A stretch of DNA of 64,000 nt from Paludisphaera rhizosphaerae (GTDB lineage: Bacteria; Planctomycetota; Planctomycetia; Isosphaerales; Isosphaeraceae): the NCBI RefSeq assembly GCF_011065895.1, contig NZ_JAALCR010000031.1:1-64000 (forward strand). The letters run 5' to 3'. Below, one piece after another: positions 51,949 through 61,503 of this stretch. Position numbers and translations under genes: made by a program. A model generated the notes under the pieces. That model saw nothing but the letters and a program-made list of their open reading frames with translations. It searched no databases and had not been told where the DNA came from. Position 1 is the stretch's first letter; every line of letters begins with the position of its first letter.

Positions 51949-54504
51949 ATGAGTGGTTTCGATTCCGACGATGTGAGCGCAGATGGTCTGGAGCGCATCG
52001 ACGTCGAAGTGGAACAATACCGTCGATACGTCGCCAGTGCTCGACACGTTGCTCTTCGACCTTACTGGATCGGTCGCTCCCCTCAGGCTCAGCTGATCAA
52101 CGAGGCGGAACGTCTCGTATGTCTCACCGCTCTTATCAAGGAAGACCTGGGACGTCGCTTCGAGCAGGGCGAATCCCCTTCGGTGTCGGCCTATCTCAAA
52201 GAATTCCCCGAACTACGCGAGGCCTCCAATCGCGTCGTAAGTCTTGTGTACGAGGAGTATTGTCTTCGCGAAGAACGCGGCGAGCCGCTTGACGTCGATT
52301 CGTTCTGTGACCGCTACGCTCCCTGGAAGGACTCCCTTAAAGCTCAGCTCGGCTATCACCGCATCCTGAGTCAAGCGGCTGGGCTGACGCCTCCTCGACC
52401 TTCCTTCCCCAAGGAAGGAGAGTGGTTTGAGGAATTCGAGCTTCTGAAGCAGATTGGCAAGGGGGGGTATTCGCGAGTTTTCCTGGCCGCTGACCATTCG
52501 TTGGGCGGTAAACGGGTCGTGCTGAAGGTGGCTCTCGACCGCGGCCGCGAGGCCGAAGCCCAGGGGGCGCTCGACCATCCCCATATCGTTCCGGTCAATT
52601 CCGTCGCCTTTCCAGACCAGGGGGAGTTTCGCGGCCTCTCGATGCCCTACCGGCCAGGGCTCCCTCTCGACGACGTGGTTCATCGTCTACGCGTCGACGG
52701 ACGCCGTCCCCGATCGGCGTCGGAACTCTGGGACGCCATGGCTGCGGGAGTTCGCAACTCGGCCGCTCCTATCAGCGAAGACCTGGCCAATGCCCTGAAG
52801 GTTGGGCCGAACAGCGACGGTTGGCGTGGGTTCCCCATCAACGGCTCGTTCGCACAAGGAGTCGCCTGGATCGGGATGGTGCTTGCACGAGCCCTGGCCT
52901 ATGCGCACGATCACCGGACTTTTCACCGCGACGTGAAGCCGGGGAACGTCCTGCTGACCGTCCAGCACGGCCCGCAACTCCTGGACTTCAACCTCGCCCA
53001 GTCACCGCACTCCGCCGACGAGGCCAATTCCGCCTTCCAGGGGGGAACTCTCCCCTACATGGCCCCCGAACAGATCGAGGCATTCCTCAATCCGGCGCGG
53101 TGGGCCGACGTGTCCGATCCAGCCGACGTTTATTCACTCGGACTCGTGCTCCGTGAGCTGCTCACCGGCGAGCCGCTTGACGCCCCTAACGGCAAACTTT
53201 TGACGCCCAGAGCTTTGCAGAATCTTCTGGACCGCCGCCTCTGTCTGGCGTCGGACATCCGCCGTCACGCCCCGAATACCCCGCACGGCCTTGAGGCGAT
53301 CGTTCAGAAGTGCCTCCTATACGATCCAGAAGAACGGTACAGCGCCCGTCAGCTCGCCGAGGACCTGGAACGATTCCTGCAGCGTTTGCCGCTCATCCAC
53401 ACCGAAAACCCGTCCCGCACGGAACGCCTAGGCAACTGGGCTGTGCGAAATCGCCGCCTGCTCGCCGCCAACGCTTTCTACCTCGCCGTCCTCGCGTTGA
53501 TCTCGCCACTGCTGATCCAGAAGGCGACTCTCCTCCTCTTGCCCGACCTCAAGAACCAGCCAGACATGCACCGCGCTGTACGAGCCGTCGATTCCGGCTC
53601 ATACACCGAAGCGGTGCCGATTCTTGAGAATCTGGTCAAACTTTATCCCGACTCTTCTCTCCTGCACTTCTACCTGAGCTTCGCCCGGAACGGGGTTGGT
53701 TCGTCCATGCCTTCACCGGCTCAGTTCGACTACGCCAAGGCGATCAAGCTACCTGGGGCCCACGAGGAACTTCGGGCCTGGTCGGCAGGTCGTTCGGAAG
53801 TCGTCGAGCATCTCATTGCATTTGCGAACAGCAGGCTGGGACATTACAACGACGAAACCCAGAAGAACCGGGACATGACCCCCGAGGAACTGGCCCCGCT
53901 GCGCGCGGAACTCGAGACGGCAGCCGACGCCTTCGAGATGGCCCTTGAACTTTCCAGCGTCCAGAATCTCCCTTTGGTCTCAGCCGACGCGCTTCAAGGG
54001 CTTGCCACCATCGCCGAGATCCACAGCGATCTCGAAAAGGCCTATGAGCGCCTTACGGCCGCTCTCGAGACCACCATCGACCCGAAAGAGGCGACCCAGA
54101 AGGCGCTGCTCGGCTCCCTTCGGACGCAACGCTGCCGAGTCTCGATCAGGCGCGCGAAGAAGGCCATCGAAGCGGATGATGAGGCTCGTGCAAAGGCTCT
54201 GCCGCAGATGGACGAGGCGCTAGCCGACCTGGATCTCGCGGATACGTTGAACAAGGCCGTGAATCAGTCGCTCCGCCGAGGATGCCGCACAGAAGCGTTA
54301 CTGACGAGGAGTCTCCTGCATCATCGTCTGGGGAACGATGAACGCGGGCGAACCGATTGTCTTAACGCCAAGGAAGCCTTGGACGACTGGATTGATATGG
54401 CTCGTGCCGAGGGCAATCCGATCGATCAGACGTTCGAAGACGAATACCGCCGTCGACACCGGGAACTCTTGCAGCGCTTTCCCACCTCGACCGACTCGGG
54501 ATAA
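51949..54504 (+). CDS. Membrane Ser/Thr kinase with C-terminal helical repeats, coupled to the sigma factor
   Basis: An 851-residue protein. Residues 1-150 are a helical N-terminal region with LIKEDLGRRFEQGESPSVSAYLKEFP. The kinase lies at about 163-480: IGKGGYSRVF, K193, HRDVK (326-330) and DFN (346-348) in place of DFG. A large insertion of about 60 residues precedes HRD. One or two membrane helices lie at about 500-530, followed by TPR-like helical repeats (about 555-780). The Gly to Asn change in DFG is unusual. It ends 6 bases from the convergent Xer gene. Confidence 0.92.
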   Translation: MSGFDSDDVSADGLERIDVEVEQYRRYVASARHVALRPYWIGRSPQAQLINEAERLVCLTALIKEDLGRRFEQGESPSVSAYLKEFPELREASNRVVSLVYEEYCLREERGEPLDVDSFCDRYAPWKDSLKAQLGYHRILSQAAGLTPPRPSFPKEGEWFEEFELLKQIGKGGYSRVFLAADHSLGGKRVVLKVALDRGREAEAQGALDHPHIVPVNSVAFPDQGEFRGLSMPYRPGLPLDDVVHRLRVDGRRPRSASELWDAMAAGVRNSAAPISEDLANALKVGPNSDGWRGFPINGSFAQGVAWIGMVLARALAYAHDHRTFHRDVKPGNVLLTVQHGPQLLDFNLAQSPHSADEANSAFQGGTLPYMAPEQIEAFLNPARWADVSDPADVYSLGLVLRELLTGEPLDAPNGKLLTPRALQNLLDRRLCLASDIRRHAPNTPHGLEAIVQKCLLYDPEERYSARQLAEDLERFLQRLPLIHTENPSRTERLGNWAVRNRRLLAANAFYLAVLALISPLLIQKATLLLLPDLKNQPDMHRAVRAVDSGSYTEAVPILENLVKLYPDSSLLHFYLSFARNGVGSSMPSPAQFDYAKAIKLPGAHEELRAWSAGRSEVVEHLIAFANSRLGHYNDETQKNRDMTPEELAPLRAELETAADAFEMALELSSVQNLPLVSADALQGLATIAEIHSDLEKAYERLTAALETTIDPKEATQKALLGSLRTQRCRVSIRRAKKAIEADDEARAKALPQMDEALADLDLADTLNKAVNQSLRRGCRTEALLTRSLLHHRLGNDERGRTDCLNAKEALDDWIDMARAEGNPIDQTFEDEYRRRHRELLQRFPTSTDSG

Positions 54505-54510
54505 CGCCAA

Positions 54511-55449
54511 TCAGGTCGACGACGTTCCAGGTGCCGACCGGGGATGAAAGCGTGCGTGGACCTGACGGAGGCGACTGAGTTCGACACGCGTGTAAATCTG
54601 GGTCGTCGCGATGGAGGCGTGTCCAAGCATCTCCTGCACGGCGCGCAGATCGGCGCCGCCGGCCAGAAGATGCGTGGCGAAACTGTGACGCAAGGTGTGA
54701 GGGCTGACTCCTTCTGGGAGACCCGCCGCTCTAGCGTGTTGCTTCACGATCCGCCACAATCCGACTCGCGAAAGCGGTTTGCCCGAACGTGTTACGAACA
54801 CGGCGTCCGTACCGGCCCGCCCGGCGGTCAACACAGGACGATCGCGCTTCAGGTAGGTGGTCAAGGCTTCCCGAGCCCTTGATCCGATGGGAACCACCCG
54901 CTCCTTATCGCCCTTGCCGATACAACGCGCCAGCCCCGCTTCCAGGTCGATGTCATTGGGGCGTAGGCCGACGACCTCCGAAGCCCGGCAGCCGGTCGCA
55001 TACAGCGTCTCAAGAGCCGCTCGGTCGCGACGTCCTAAACGAGTCTCGGCTGTCGGAGCCGACAGCAACCGCTCCACCGCGGCGGGGCCGAGGACGACCG
55101 GCAATCGATCCCACACCGCCGGAGCCGTCAGCAGTTTGGCAACGTTGTCCGCCAGCTTGCCCTCAAGCACGAGATACCGGAAAAACGTGGAGAGGCTCGC
55201 GAGATGTCGCGCGACACTGCTGGGAGCAAGCCCTCCCTGGACCAGCGCATCGACATACCCCCGAAGCGTCGGAACGTCCAATTCGGCGATCGGCCCCGAG
55301 GCGTGTTCGCGACGCCAACCGAGGAATCGCATCAGATCGGCCCGATAAGCAGCCAGCGTATGCGGCGACACGCCGCATTCGGCCATAAGATAGTGAAGGA
55401 ATGGACCGACCGGATCCTGGCTCCGGCCCGGACGATACGCGGTGGTCAC
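54511..55449 (-). CDS. Tyrosine recombinase of the XerC/XerD type
   Basis: A recombinase of about 312 residues from a GTG at 55449, preceded by AGGGGA. The open frame continues to GTG 55530. The N-terminal SAM-like DNA-binding domain is followed by a catalytic domain with the complete R-H-R-H-Y set: Arg in ATGCRASE, His and Arg in SPHTLRHSFATH, His in LGHASIATT and Tyr in QIYTRV. Xer enzymes resolve chromosome dimers at dif. I cannot tell XerC from XerD here. No dif site was recognised, and no phage or integron genes are adjacent. Confidence 0.92.
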   Translation of the reverse strand: MTTAYRPGRSQDPVGPFLHYLMAECGVSPHTLAAYRADLMRFLGWRREHASGPIAELDVPTLRGYVDALVQGGLAPSSVARHLASLSTFFRYLVLEGKLADNVAKLLTAPAVWDRLPVVLGPAAVERLLSAPTAETRLGRRDRAALETLYATGCRASEVVGLRPNDIDLEAGLARCIGKGDKERVVPIGSRAREALTTYLKRDRPVLTAGRAGTDAVFVTRSGKPLSRVGLWRIVKQHARAAGLPEGVSPHTLRHSFATHLLAGGADLRAVQEMLGHASIATTQIYTRVELSRLRQVHARFHPRSAPGTSST

Positions 55450-55638
55450 GGAGTTCTTCCCCTGCCGAGAATGGAGGCGGCGCACACGGTCATTCACCTT
55501 GAATCGGCGCTGCTCTGGCGGTGACTTCACCTCGGTTCAAGCGCGACGGCGGATGCGTCGGTCTCGTCAGGAGAGCCCGGGGCGGGTATAAAACAGAGTT
55601 GACCCACGCGATTTTCCTCGACGAGGCTTTTCTTGAAG

Positions 55639-57051
55639 ATGTCGTCCCCCGCATCCGGCTCGGCCGGAGTCGCTCCCGCGTCTCCCCGTCTGCTCCCGAC
55701 CATCGGCGGCCCCAACTTCGCCCTCGCCGTGTTGTTCGGGATGAATCTCCTGAACTACATCGACCGCTATTCGTTCTTCGCCGTCGGGGTGGATATCAAG
55801 AAGTCGTTCGACATCGACGACTTCTGGTACAGCGTGTTGGGCGTAGCCTTCATGGTAGTGTACACGGTCGTCTCGCCGGTCATGGGCTGGCTGGGAGACC
55901 GTTACGACCGCCGTCGACTGCTGGCGGGTGGAGTCGCGCTCTGGAGCTTCGCGACGGTCGGTTCTGCATTCTCACTCGATTTCTACCACATGTTCTTCTG
56001 GCGTTCGCTGCTGGGAGTGGGTGAGGCAAGCTACGGCGTCCTCGCTCCAACCCTGATCGCTGACCTCTTCCCGGTGGAGAAGCGCGGGAAGGCGATGGGA
56101 CTCTATTATCTGGCCCTTCCGCTCGGCGGTGCGCTCGGCTACGCCCTTGGGGGCTGGATCGGCGACCATTGGGGATGGTCGCGAGCGTTCCTGATCGTCG
56201 GGCTCCCCGGGCTGCTGGCCGCGGTGGCGGGGCTCTTGATCCACGACCCCGGACGCGGGGCGTCTGAAGGGGGCCAGCCGACCGGCTCGACCGATCGGCC
56301 GAGAATGATCGACTATCTCCGGTTGTTCAAGATTCCTACGTACGTCTTGAACACGGTTGGCATGGCCGCCGTGACGTTCGCGACGGGGGCGTACGCCGTC
56401 CATGGGGCGAACTTCTACCAGACGGTCCGCGGCATGTCCATGACCCGGGCGACCTCCTCGATCGGCATCCTGACCGCTCTGGCCGGCCTTTTGGGGATCG
56501 CTCTGGGGACGGGTCTAGCGGACTTCACGATGCGGTTCACCCGACGAGCCTATCTGCTCCTCGCGGCGATCGTGACAGCGGCGGCGGTTCCCCTCGGGCT
56601 TCTCGCCATCCTGGAGAAGGACACGGCCGTATCCTTGGGGCTGCTCTTTGGGGCGATGCTCCTGACGTCAATGGTCCTGGGCCCGTGCAACACGGTCATC
56701 GCCAACGTCGTGCCGGCGAACAAGCGAGCCTCAGGCTTCGCTCTGTACATCTTCCTGATCCACGTCTTCGGCGACATCAGCTCGCCGGTGATCCTGGGAT
56801 GGATCTCGACGTTCTTCGGCAGGCCTGACGTGGCCGAATCATGGCTGGGCTCCTTTTTCTCCTCGCTGGGCGCGACGCCCACCGGCGACGAGAACTTGAC
56901 CGTGGCCATGCTGGTGGTCGCTCCCGTGCTGGCGGTTGGAGCGGCGTTCTTCCTGTTCGGCTCGCGATATCTTCCCGAAGACCAGCAGCACGTAAAAGAC
57001 GCGGCGGCAGCCGCCGGCGTGGAACACGTTGAGGCGAACGTCTACCACTAA
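55639..57051 (+). CDS. MFS transporter, spinster-like
   Basis: A 470-residue MFS carrier with 12 helices. The motif GDRYDRRRLLAGG after helix 2 and the N-terminal NLLNYIDRYSFFAVGVDI fit the spinster-like MFS group. ATG 55639 is preferred over TTG 55633. A GAGG lies 12 bases upstream, so the ribosome-binding site is weak. The substrate is not predictable; lysophospholipid or sugar-phosphate-like relatives are known. Its last four bases overlap the opposite-strand kinase gene. Confidence 0.9.
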   Translation: MSSPASGSAGVAPASPRLLPTIGGPNFALAVLFGMNLLNYIDRYSFFAVGVDIKKSFDIDDFWYSVLGVAFMVVYTVVSPVMGWLGDRYDRRRLLAGGVALWSFATVGSAFSLDFYHMFFWRSLLGVGEASYGVLAPTLIADLFPVEKRGKAMGLYYLALPLGGALGYALGGWIGDHWGWSRAFLIVGLPGLLAAVAGLLIHDPGRGASEGGQPTGSTDRPRMIDYLRLFKIPTYVLNTVGMAAVTFATGAYAVHGANFYQTVRGMSMTRATSSIGILTALAGLLGIALGTGLADFTMRFTRRAYLLLAAIVTAAAVPLGLLAILEKDTAVSLGLLFGAMLLTSMVLGPCNTVIANVVPANKRASGFALYIFLIHVFGDISSPVILGWISTFFGRPDVAESWLGSFFSSLGATPTGDENLTVAMLVVAPVLAVGAAFFLFGSRYLPEDQQHVKDAAAAAGVEHVEANVYH

Positions 57052-58784
57052 ACGGGTGGCGGCTCCTCCGCCCGGGTCAAGAGTGGATCGTCGGGATCGG
57101 GTTCGCCCGGCGCGTCGATCCCCGGGAAATCGCGAACGACGAGCGTGGGACCGTGGAAGTCCTCGGAATCGATCGGCCGCTCTGTTTTAGAGTCCGGCTC
57201 GATCGGCTGGTGTTCTCGCCACCACACCTCGGCCTGATCGGCCGACCAGCCGCCGGCGTCCCGGCAGGACGCCAGAAGCCTCCCCAGTTCGCCGGCATCG
57301 GCCGGACGATCCTCGGGGACTTTCGCCAGACAGCGGAGCACAACGGCCTCCAGGTCGGAGGGGATGCTGGGTTCGAGGCGTGAGGGCGGCTCAACCTCGT
57401 CAGAAACGTGGGCCAACATGACAGCCACGGCGTCGGGCCCAAGGAACGGGGGCCTCCCGGTCAGCAGAAAGTAGGCGACCGCCCCAAGGCTGTACAGATC
57501 GGCCCGGCCGTCGGCGATCCGGTCTCGGGCGACTAACTCCGGCGCCATGTAGAGCGGCGACCCCGTCACGATTCCCTCCAGCGTGACCATCGGCGCATCG
57601 GCGTCGGCGATCAACTTCACAAGTCCGAAGTCGAGCACCTTGGCCACGTCGTATCGAGCTCCTCGATACGCGGCGAAGATGTTGGGAGGCTTCAGGTCGC
57701 GGTGGATCAATCCTTCCAGGTGAGCCTCCCGAAGGGCCTCGCAGACTTGCCGCAGCAGGTAGATCACTCGAGAGGCCGGAAGCCGACCGTGGACGTCGAC
57801 GAGTTCCTGTAGGCTCAGTCCGGGGAGATACTCCATCACGTAGAAGAACCGGCCGTCCTCGGTCCGCCCATAGTCGTAGACGTCCACCGTGTTCCAGTGC
57901 GAGAGTTTGGCTGTGGCTCGAACCTCGCGCTCGAACCGCCTGCGGGGGGTCTCGCTGTCAGTCAGTTTGGGAGCGATGAACTTGAGCGCGCAGGGCCGCT
58001 TGAGGAGGCAGTGCTCGGCCAGATAGACCTCCCCCATCCCCCCGCTGCCGATCTTCTCTTTCAACCGGTACTGGTTGATGGCGTGCTCGCGGGCCGCCTC
58101 AGTCCGGTAAGCGTTGATTGTGCGGACACCAAACACCGAGCCCGCAACGGCCGTCGCCAGCACCACGACATGCTCCGCCAGATTCTCAAGGCTCATGGCC
58201 GGATCGGATCCGACGAGAGCCCGGAAATCGGGCATTACCACGTAGAGAAGGCCAACCGCAGCCAGCGGAGCCAGAGCCATCGTCAGAATCATCCCCAGAG
58301 CGCGTCGCCAGTGGTTGGGGATGAAGACTGCGTAGATGAAAATCAGGGCCGTCATCACGGCGAGGTCGTTCTTGAAGAAGCTCGCCAGCCTCCAGGCGTC
58401 GACGTCGGGGTCGGGAACGCCCCGTCTCATGGCGAGAAACAGGTCGAACGCCGTGTAGAGAGTGATTCCGCCGAACAGCAGCGTTTCGATCCCCCGCAGG
58501 CGTCGCAGCGAGGGCTTCGCTCGATCGCTCAAGAGGACGGAGGCCGCAACGAGTAAGATTCCAAGCACCAGCCGTCCGAGAATCCCAACGGTCCGGCGGC
58601 TCGGAACAAGAGAGCCCTGAATCAGAAAGGCGACGTAAGCTCCGGCCAGCACGATCAGGCACGCCCTGAGTCGGTCGTGGAGCAGGTTTCGAAATTCTTC
58701 CGCCGCGGCCTCATCGCTGTGCGCGATCCAGTTCCGTGGTGCAAAGGTCTCGGGCAGATCTGGCACGCCGTGAACTCCAGGCAA
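57048..58784 (-). CDS. Ser/Thr kinase with N-terminal six-helix membrane domain
   Basis: A 578-residue protein with membrane helices first, kinase last. About six helices occupy residues 38-225. The kinase spans about 244-510: IGSGGMGEVY, Lys in CALKFI, HRDLKPPN and DFG, all canonical. The C-terminal tail is acidic. The reversed order, membrane domain before kinase, differs from the other kinases here. It follows modC at an 85-base gap on the same strand and may extend that transcript. Confidence 0.92.
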   Translation of the reverse strand: MPGVHGVPDLPETFAPRNWIAHSDEAAAEEFRNLLHDRLRACLIVLAGAYVAFLIQGSLVPSRRTVGILGRLVLGILLVAASVLLSDRAKPSLRRLRGIETLLFGGITLYTAFDLFLAMRRGVPDPDVDAWRLASFFKNDLAVMTALIFIYAVFIPNHWRRALGMILTMALAPLAAVGLLYVVMPDFRALVGSDPAMSLENLAEHVVVLATAVAGSVFGVRTINAYRTEAAREHAINQYRLKEKIGSGGMGEVYLAEHCLLKRPCALKFIAPKLTDSETPRRRFEREVRATAKLSHWNTVDVYDYGRTEDGRFFYVMEYLPGLSLQELVDVHGRLPASRVIYLLRQVCEALREAHLEGLIHRDLKPPNIFAAYRGARYDVAKVLDFGLVKLIADADAPMVTLEGIVTGSPLYMAPELVARDRIADGRADLYSLGAVAYFLLTGRPPFLGPDAVAVMLAHVSDEVEPPSRLEPSIPSDLEAVVLRCLAKVPEDRPADAGELGRLLASCRDAGGWSADQAEVWWREHQPIEPDSKTERPIDSEDFHGPTLVVRDFPGIDAPGEPDPDDPLLTRAEEPPPV

Positions 58785-58869
58785 GGACGTGGGGAAGCGG
58801 GGATGGAGCGCATTGTCGGCTGCCTTCCCTGAACGCTATATGAATCCCCCGAGCGACGCGCTGCAAGAA

Positions 58870-59979
58870 TCAGTCCGAGGAGCACTCAACGCGGACGCTC
58901 CGCGCCTTGATGATCATCGTCACGGGGCGTCCCGGCGCCAGGCTCAACTCGCCGGCAACGGAGGCCAGGACTCCGACGAACCAGCGCAGATCGCCGGTGC
59001 GGATGACCACCTCGGCCTCGCGGCCGTGCGCGGCGACCGCTTCTACCACTCCCTGGACCTGGTTCCTCGCGCTGAGGCCAGCGACTGGACCGACCGCCAG
59101 CAGGACATCGTCACCGTCCACCTCGGCGGTCGTAGACGCGCCGATCGGCAGATCAGTCCAGGGAACGATTAACGAGGGTCCCCCGTCGAGGTCGATCCGG
59201 GTCCATCCGCCGCCCTGGCTCTGCTCGGCGACAGCCCCCGCGAAGGCGTTGCGTACTCCCTCCAGGTGCCTGAAAGCCTCCCGAGAGGTTTCCGAGAGGA
59301 CTTCGGCGGGGGGGCCCTCGGCGACGATCCGACCGTTCTCCATCAGGAACAGCCGAGTCCCCAGAGTAATCGCCTCCGCCGGGCTGTGGGTGACATAGAG
59401 AATCGGAATTCCCTCAGCCCTCTGCACGCTCCGAAATCTGTCGAGCAATGTGTGGCGACCAGGGAGGTCCAGCGCCGAAACCGGCTCGTCGCAGAGCAGC
59501 AGCCGAGGCCGCGGCGCGAGCGCCCGCGCGAGGCCTACCCTTTGGCGTTCCCCCCCGGAAAGCGTGGCCACCCGACGGCCGAGCAAACCGGTCACCCCGC
59601 AGAGGGCCGCGACCTCCTCCGTCCGCCGGACGCAGTCAGACCGCGAGGCCCCTCGCAGTCCGAAGCCGATGTTCCTCGCAACGTCCAGGTGCGGAAACAA
59701 GAGATCGTCCTGAAAGATCATCCCCATCCGACGTCGTCTGAGTGGGACGTGGAGGCCTCGGGCCGAATCGAGGAGGAGTTCGCCGGAGAGCGAAATCCGT
59801 CCGGAGTCGGGCCGCGAAAGCCCGGCCAGTAATCGAAGGAGCGTCGACTTCCCAGCGCCTGAGGTTCCGAAGAGGACGCCGATCTCGTCACCCAATTGAA
59901 CGGTCGCGTCGATGGTCAGGCCCTCATGGACCCGACGTGTGACGTGTGCGTCCAGGAAGGTGGACGAACCGCCCCTCAA
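58870..59979 (-). CDS. modC: Molybdate ABC transporter ATP-binding protein ModC
   Basis: A 369-residue ABC ATPase. TTG 59979 is chosen: it overlaps the modB stop (TTGA) and has GGAG 8 bases upstream. Walker A GTSGAGKST (38-46), Q-loop FQDD, signature LSGGE (140-144) and Walker B LLLCDEP (160-166) are intact. The C-terminus (about 305-365) carries a Mop/TOBE-type domain (VQGVVEAVAA and VTMIIKARSV), typical of ModC and used to bind molybdate. It drives uptake together with ModA and ModB. Confidence 0.94.
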   Translation of the reverse strand: MRGGSSTFLDAHVTRRVHEGLTIDATVQLGDEIGVLFGTSGAGKSTLLRLLAGLSRPDSGRISLSGELLLDSARGLHVPLRRRRMGMIFQDDLLFPHLDVARNIGFGLRGASRSDCVRRTEEVAALCGVTGLLGRRVATLSGGERQRVGLARALAPRPRLLLCDEPVSALDLPGRHTLLDRFRSVQRAEGIPILYVTHSPAEAITLGTRLFLMENGRIVAEGPPAEVLSETSREAFRHLEGVRNAFAGAVAEQSQGGGWTRIDLDGGPSLIVPWTDLPIGASTTAEVDGDDVLLAVGPVAGLSARNQVQGVVEAVAAHGREAEVVIRTGDLRWFVGVLASVAGELSLAPGRPVTMIIKARSVRVECSSD

Positions 59980-60644
59980 GGCTTCCGCTCCACAGCGGGC
60001 AGCGTCCGTTGCACGAACGCCAACGCCGCGATTGAGATGAACGAGATCCACAGGGTCAATCGAGCCGCTCGCGCCGAGTCACCCACCTGAACGGCGTCGT
60101 AGAGCGCCAGCGAGGCCGTCTGGGTCAACCCTGGGATGTCGCCTGCCACCATCATCGTCGCGCCGAAGTCGCCCAGAGCTCTCGCGAAGGCCAGCGCGGT
60201 CCCTGCGGCCAGGCCGCGCCAGGCCAGAGGAAACGTCACGGCCAGAAAGACTGAGGCCTCGCTTCGCCCCAGGAGCCTCGCCACATCCTCCAGACCAGGG
60301 TCGACGGCCTCAAACGCTCCGCGGGCCGGCAGCAGGAACAGCGGGAACGCCGCAACCGCTGACGCCAGCACGGCCCCTGACCAGTGAAAGACGAGAACCA
60401 CGTCGAGATTGCGTTCCAGCCACGACCCCACCCAGGCGCGACGGCCGACGATCTGAAGCAACAGATAGCCCAGGACGGTCGGCGGCAGAACGAGCGGAAG
60501 CACCATGACGCCGGCGATGAGACCCTTGCCGGGGAACCGCGTTCTGGCCAGCAGATACGCAGCCGGAAGCCCCAGGAGAACCACCAGGCATGTCGCCGAG
60601 GTCGCTACCTTCAGAGACAGCCAGAGCGGCACAAGATCCGTCAT
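59976..60644 (-). CDS. modB: Molybdate ABC transporter permease ModB
   Basis: A 222-residue permease with about five helices. ATG 60644 gives the normal ModB length and has GAGG 9 bases upstream; a longer frame to 60878 would overlap modA. Family segments PLVLPPTVLGYLLL, the cytoplasmic loop ARLLGRSEASVFLAVTFPLAWRGL (EAA loop, contact to ModC) and FARALGDFGATMMVAG are all present. It starts 22 bases after modA ends and overlaps modC by 4 bases. Confidence 0.95.
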   Translation of the reverse strand: MTDLVPLWLSLKVATSATCLVVLLGLPAAYLLARTRFPGKGLIAGVMVLPLVLPPTVLGYLLLQIVGRRAWVGSWLERNLDVVLVFHWSGAVLASAVAAFPLFLLPARGAFEAVDPGLEDVARLLGRSEASVFLAVTFPLAWRGLAAGTALAFARALGDFGATMMVAGDIPGLTQTASLALYDAVQVGDSARAARLTLWISFISIAALAFVQRTLPAVERKP

Positions 60645-60666
60645 CGCGCGTCGCCTCGGGTCAGGT

Positions 60667-61449
60667 TCAAGGTTGCGGTGACTGAAACCCGCGCCGTTCC
60701 AGAATGAGCTGCCCGTCTTCACCTCGGAGGAATTCGATGAACCGCCGCGCCCGCTCCTTTTGAGTCGATCTCGCCACGATTCCAAGGCCCTGAATCCGAG
60801 GCGGATAGAGCGAAGGGTCGACATCCACGACCTTCGAAGCACCACCATCGACGAGCGAGCGACTGACGAGAGCCGCATCAGCGTTACCCTGTTCCACGTG
60901 CATCAAGGCCTGGGACACGGATCCGGCGATGACAAGCTTGGGCTGAAGGAGGTCCCAAAGCCCGGCCTTTTCCAGGGCGTTTCGGGCTGCCTGGCCGTAA
61001 GGGGCGATCTCTGGATTGGCCAATGCGATTTTGCGGACGCCCGGCGCCTGCAGATCGGCCAACGAGGCGACCTCGCCGGCGACGCTTGGATGAACAAGCA
61101 GCACCAACGCTCCTCGGGCGTAGGGGACGACGGAGCCCTTCTCGACGACTCCTTGAGCTTCGAGCGCTTCGGGGCGACTCATGTCGGCCGATAGAAAGAC
61201 GTCGAACGGCGCGCCGCCGCGAATCTGCTCGGCGAGGTCGCCGGAGGCGCCGAAGCTCGGCTCCGCGACGGAGTCGTCGCGAGCCTTGTACGCCGCGAGG
61301 AGATCGGGAAGAGCCCGCTGGAGGTCGGCGGCCGCCGCGATTCGAAGCGGCGGTGTTTCGGGGCCGACCACGGAATTGCCGCCGCAGCCAAGGACCAGCG
61401 ACAGCATTAAGATCATCGACAGGCTGATCGGCCGCAACGCTATGTTCAT
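60667..61449 (-). CDS. modA: Molybdate-binding protein ModA (lipoprotein)
   Basis: A 260-residue periplasmic binding protein. ATG 61449 starts a short signal with lipobox VLGC, so it is likely lipid-anchored. Family segments are present: IAAAADLQRALPDL (substrate site), SFGASGDLAEQIRGGAPFDVFLSAD and IALANPEIAPYGQAA. It captures molybdate or tungstate for ModBC. It is divergent from the ATPase gene at 61715. The longer upstream frame is rejected. Confidence 0.95.
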   Translation of the reverse strand: MNIALRPISLSMILMLSLVLGCGGNSVVGPETPPLRIAAAADLQRALPDLLAAYKARDDSVAEPSFGASGDLAEQIRGGAPFDVFLSADMSRPEALEAQGVVEKGSVVPYARGALVLLVHPSVAGEVASLADLQAPGVRKIALANPEIAPYGQAARNALEKAGLWDLLQPKLVIAGSVSQALMHVEQGNADAALVSRSLVDGGASKVVDVDPSLYPPRIQGLGIVARSTQKERARRFIEFLRGEDGQLILERRGFQSPQP

Positions 61450-61503
61450 CGGATCATCGGTCCTCCGGAGGCCTCTCGGAGACGCGGCGAGTGAAGCTCG
61501 GTT

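Noticed and set aside
54511-55530. Xer recombinase as sign of a mobile element
   Set aside because: No integrase-type attachment repeats, phage or cargo genes adjoin it; housekeeping Xer is more likely.
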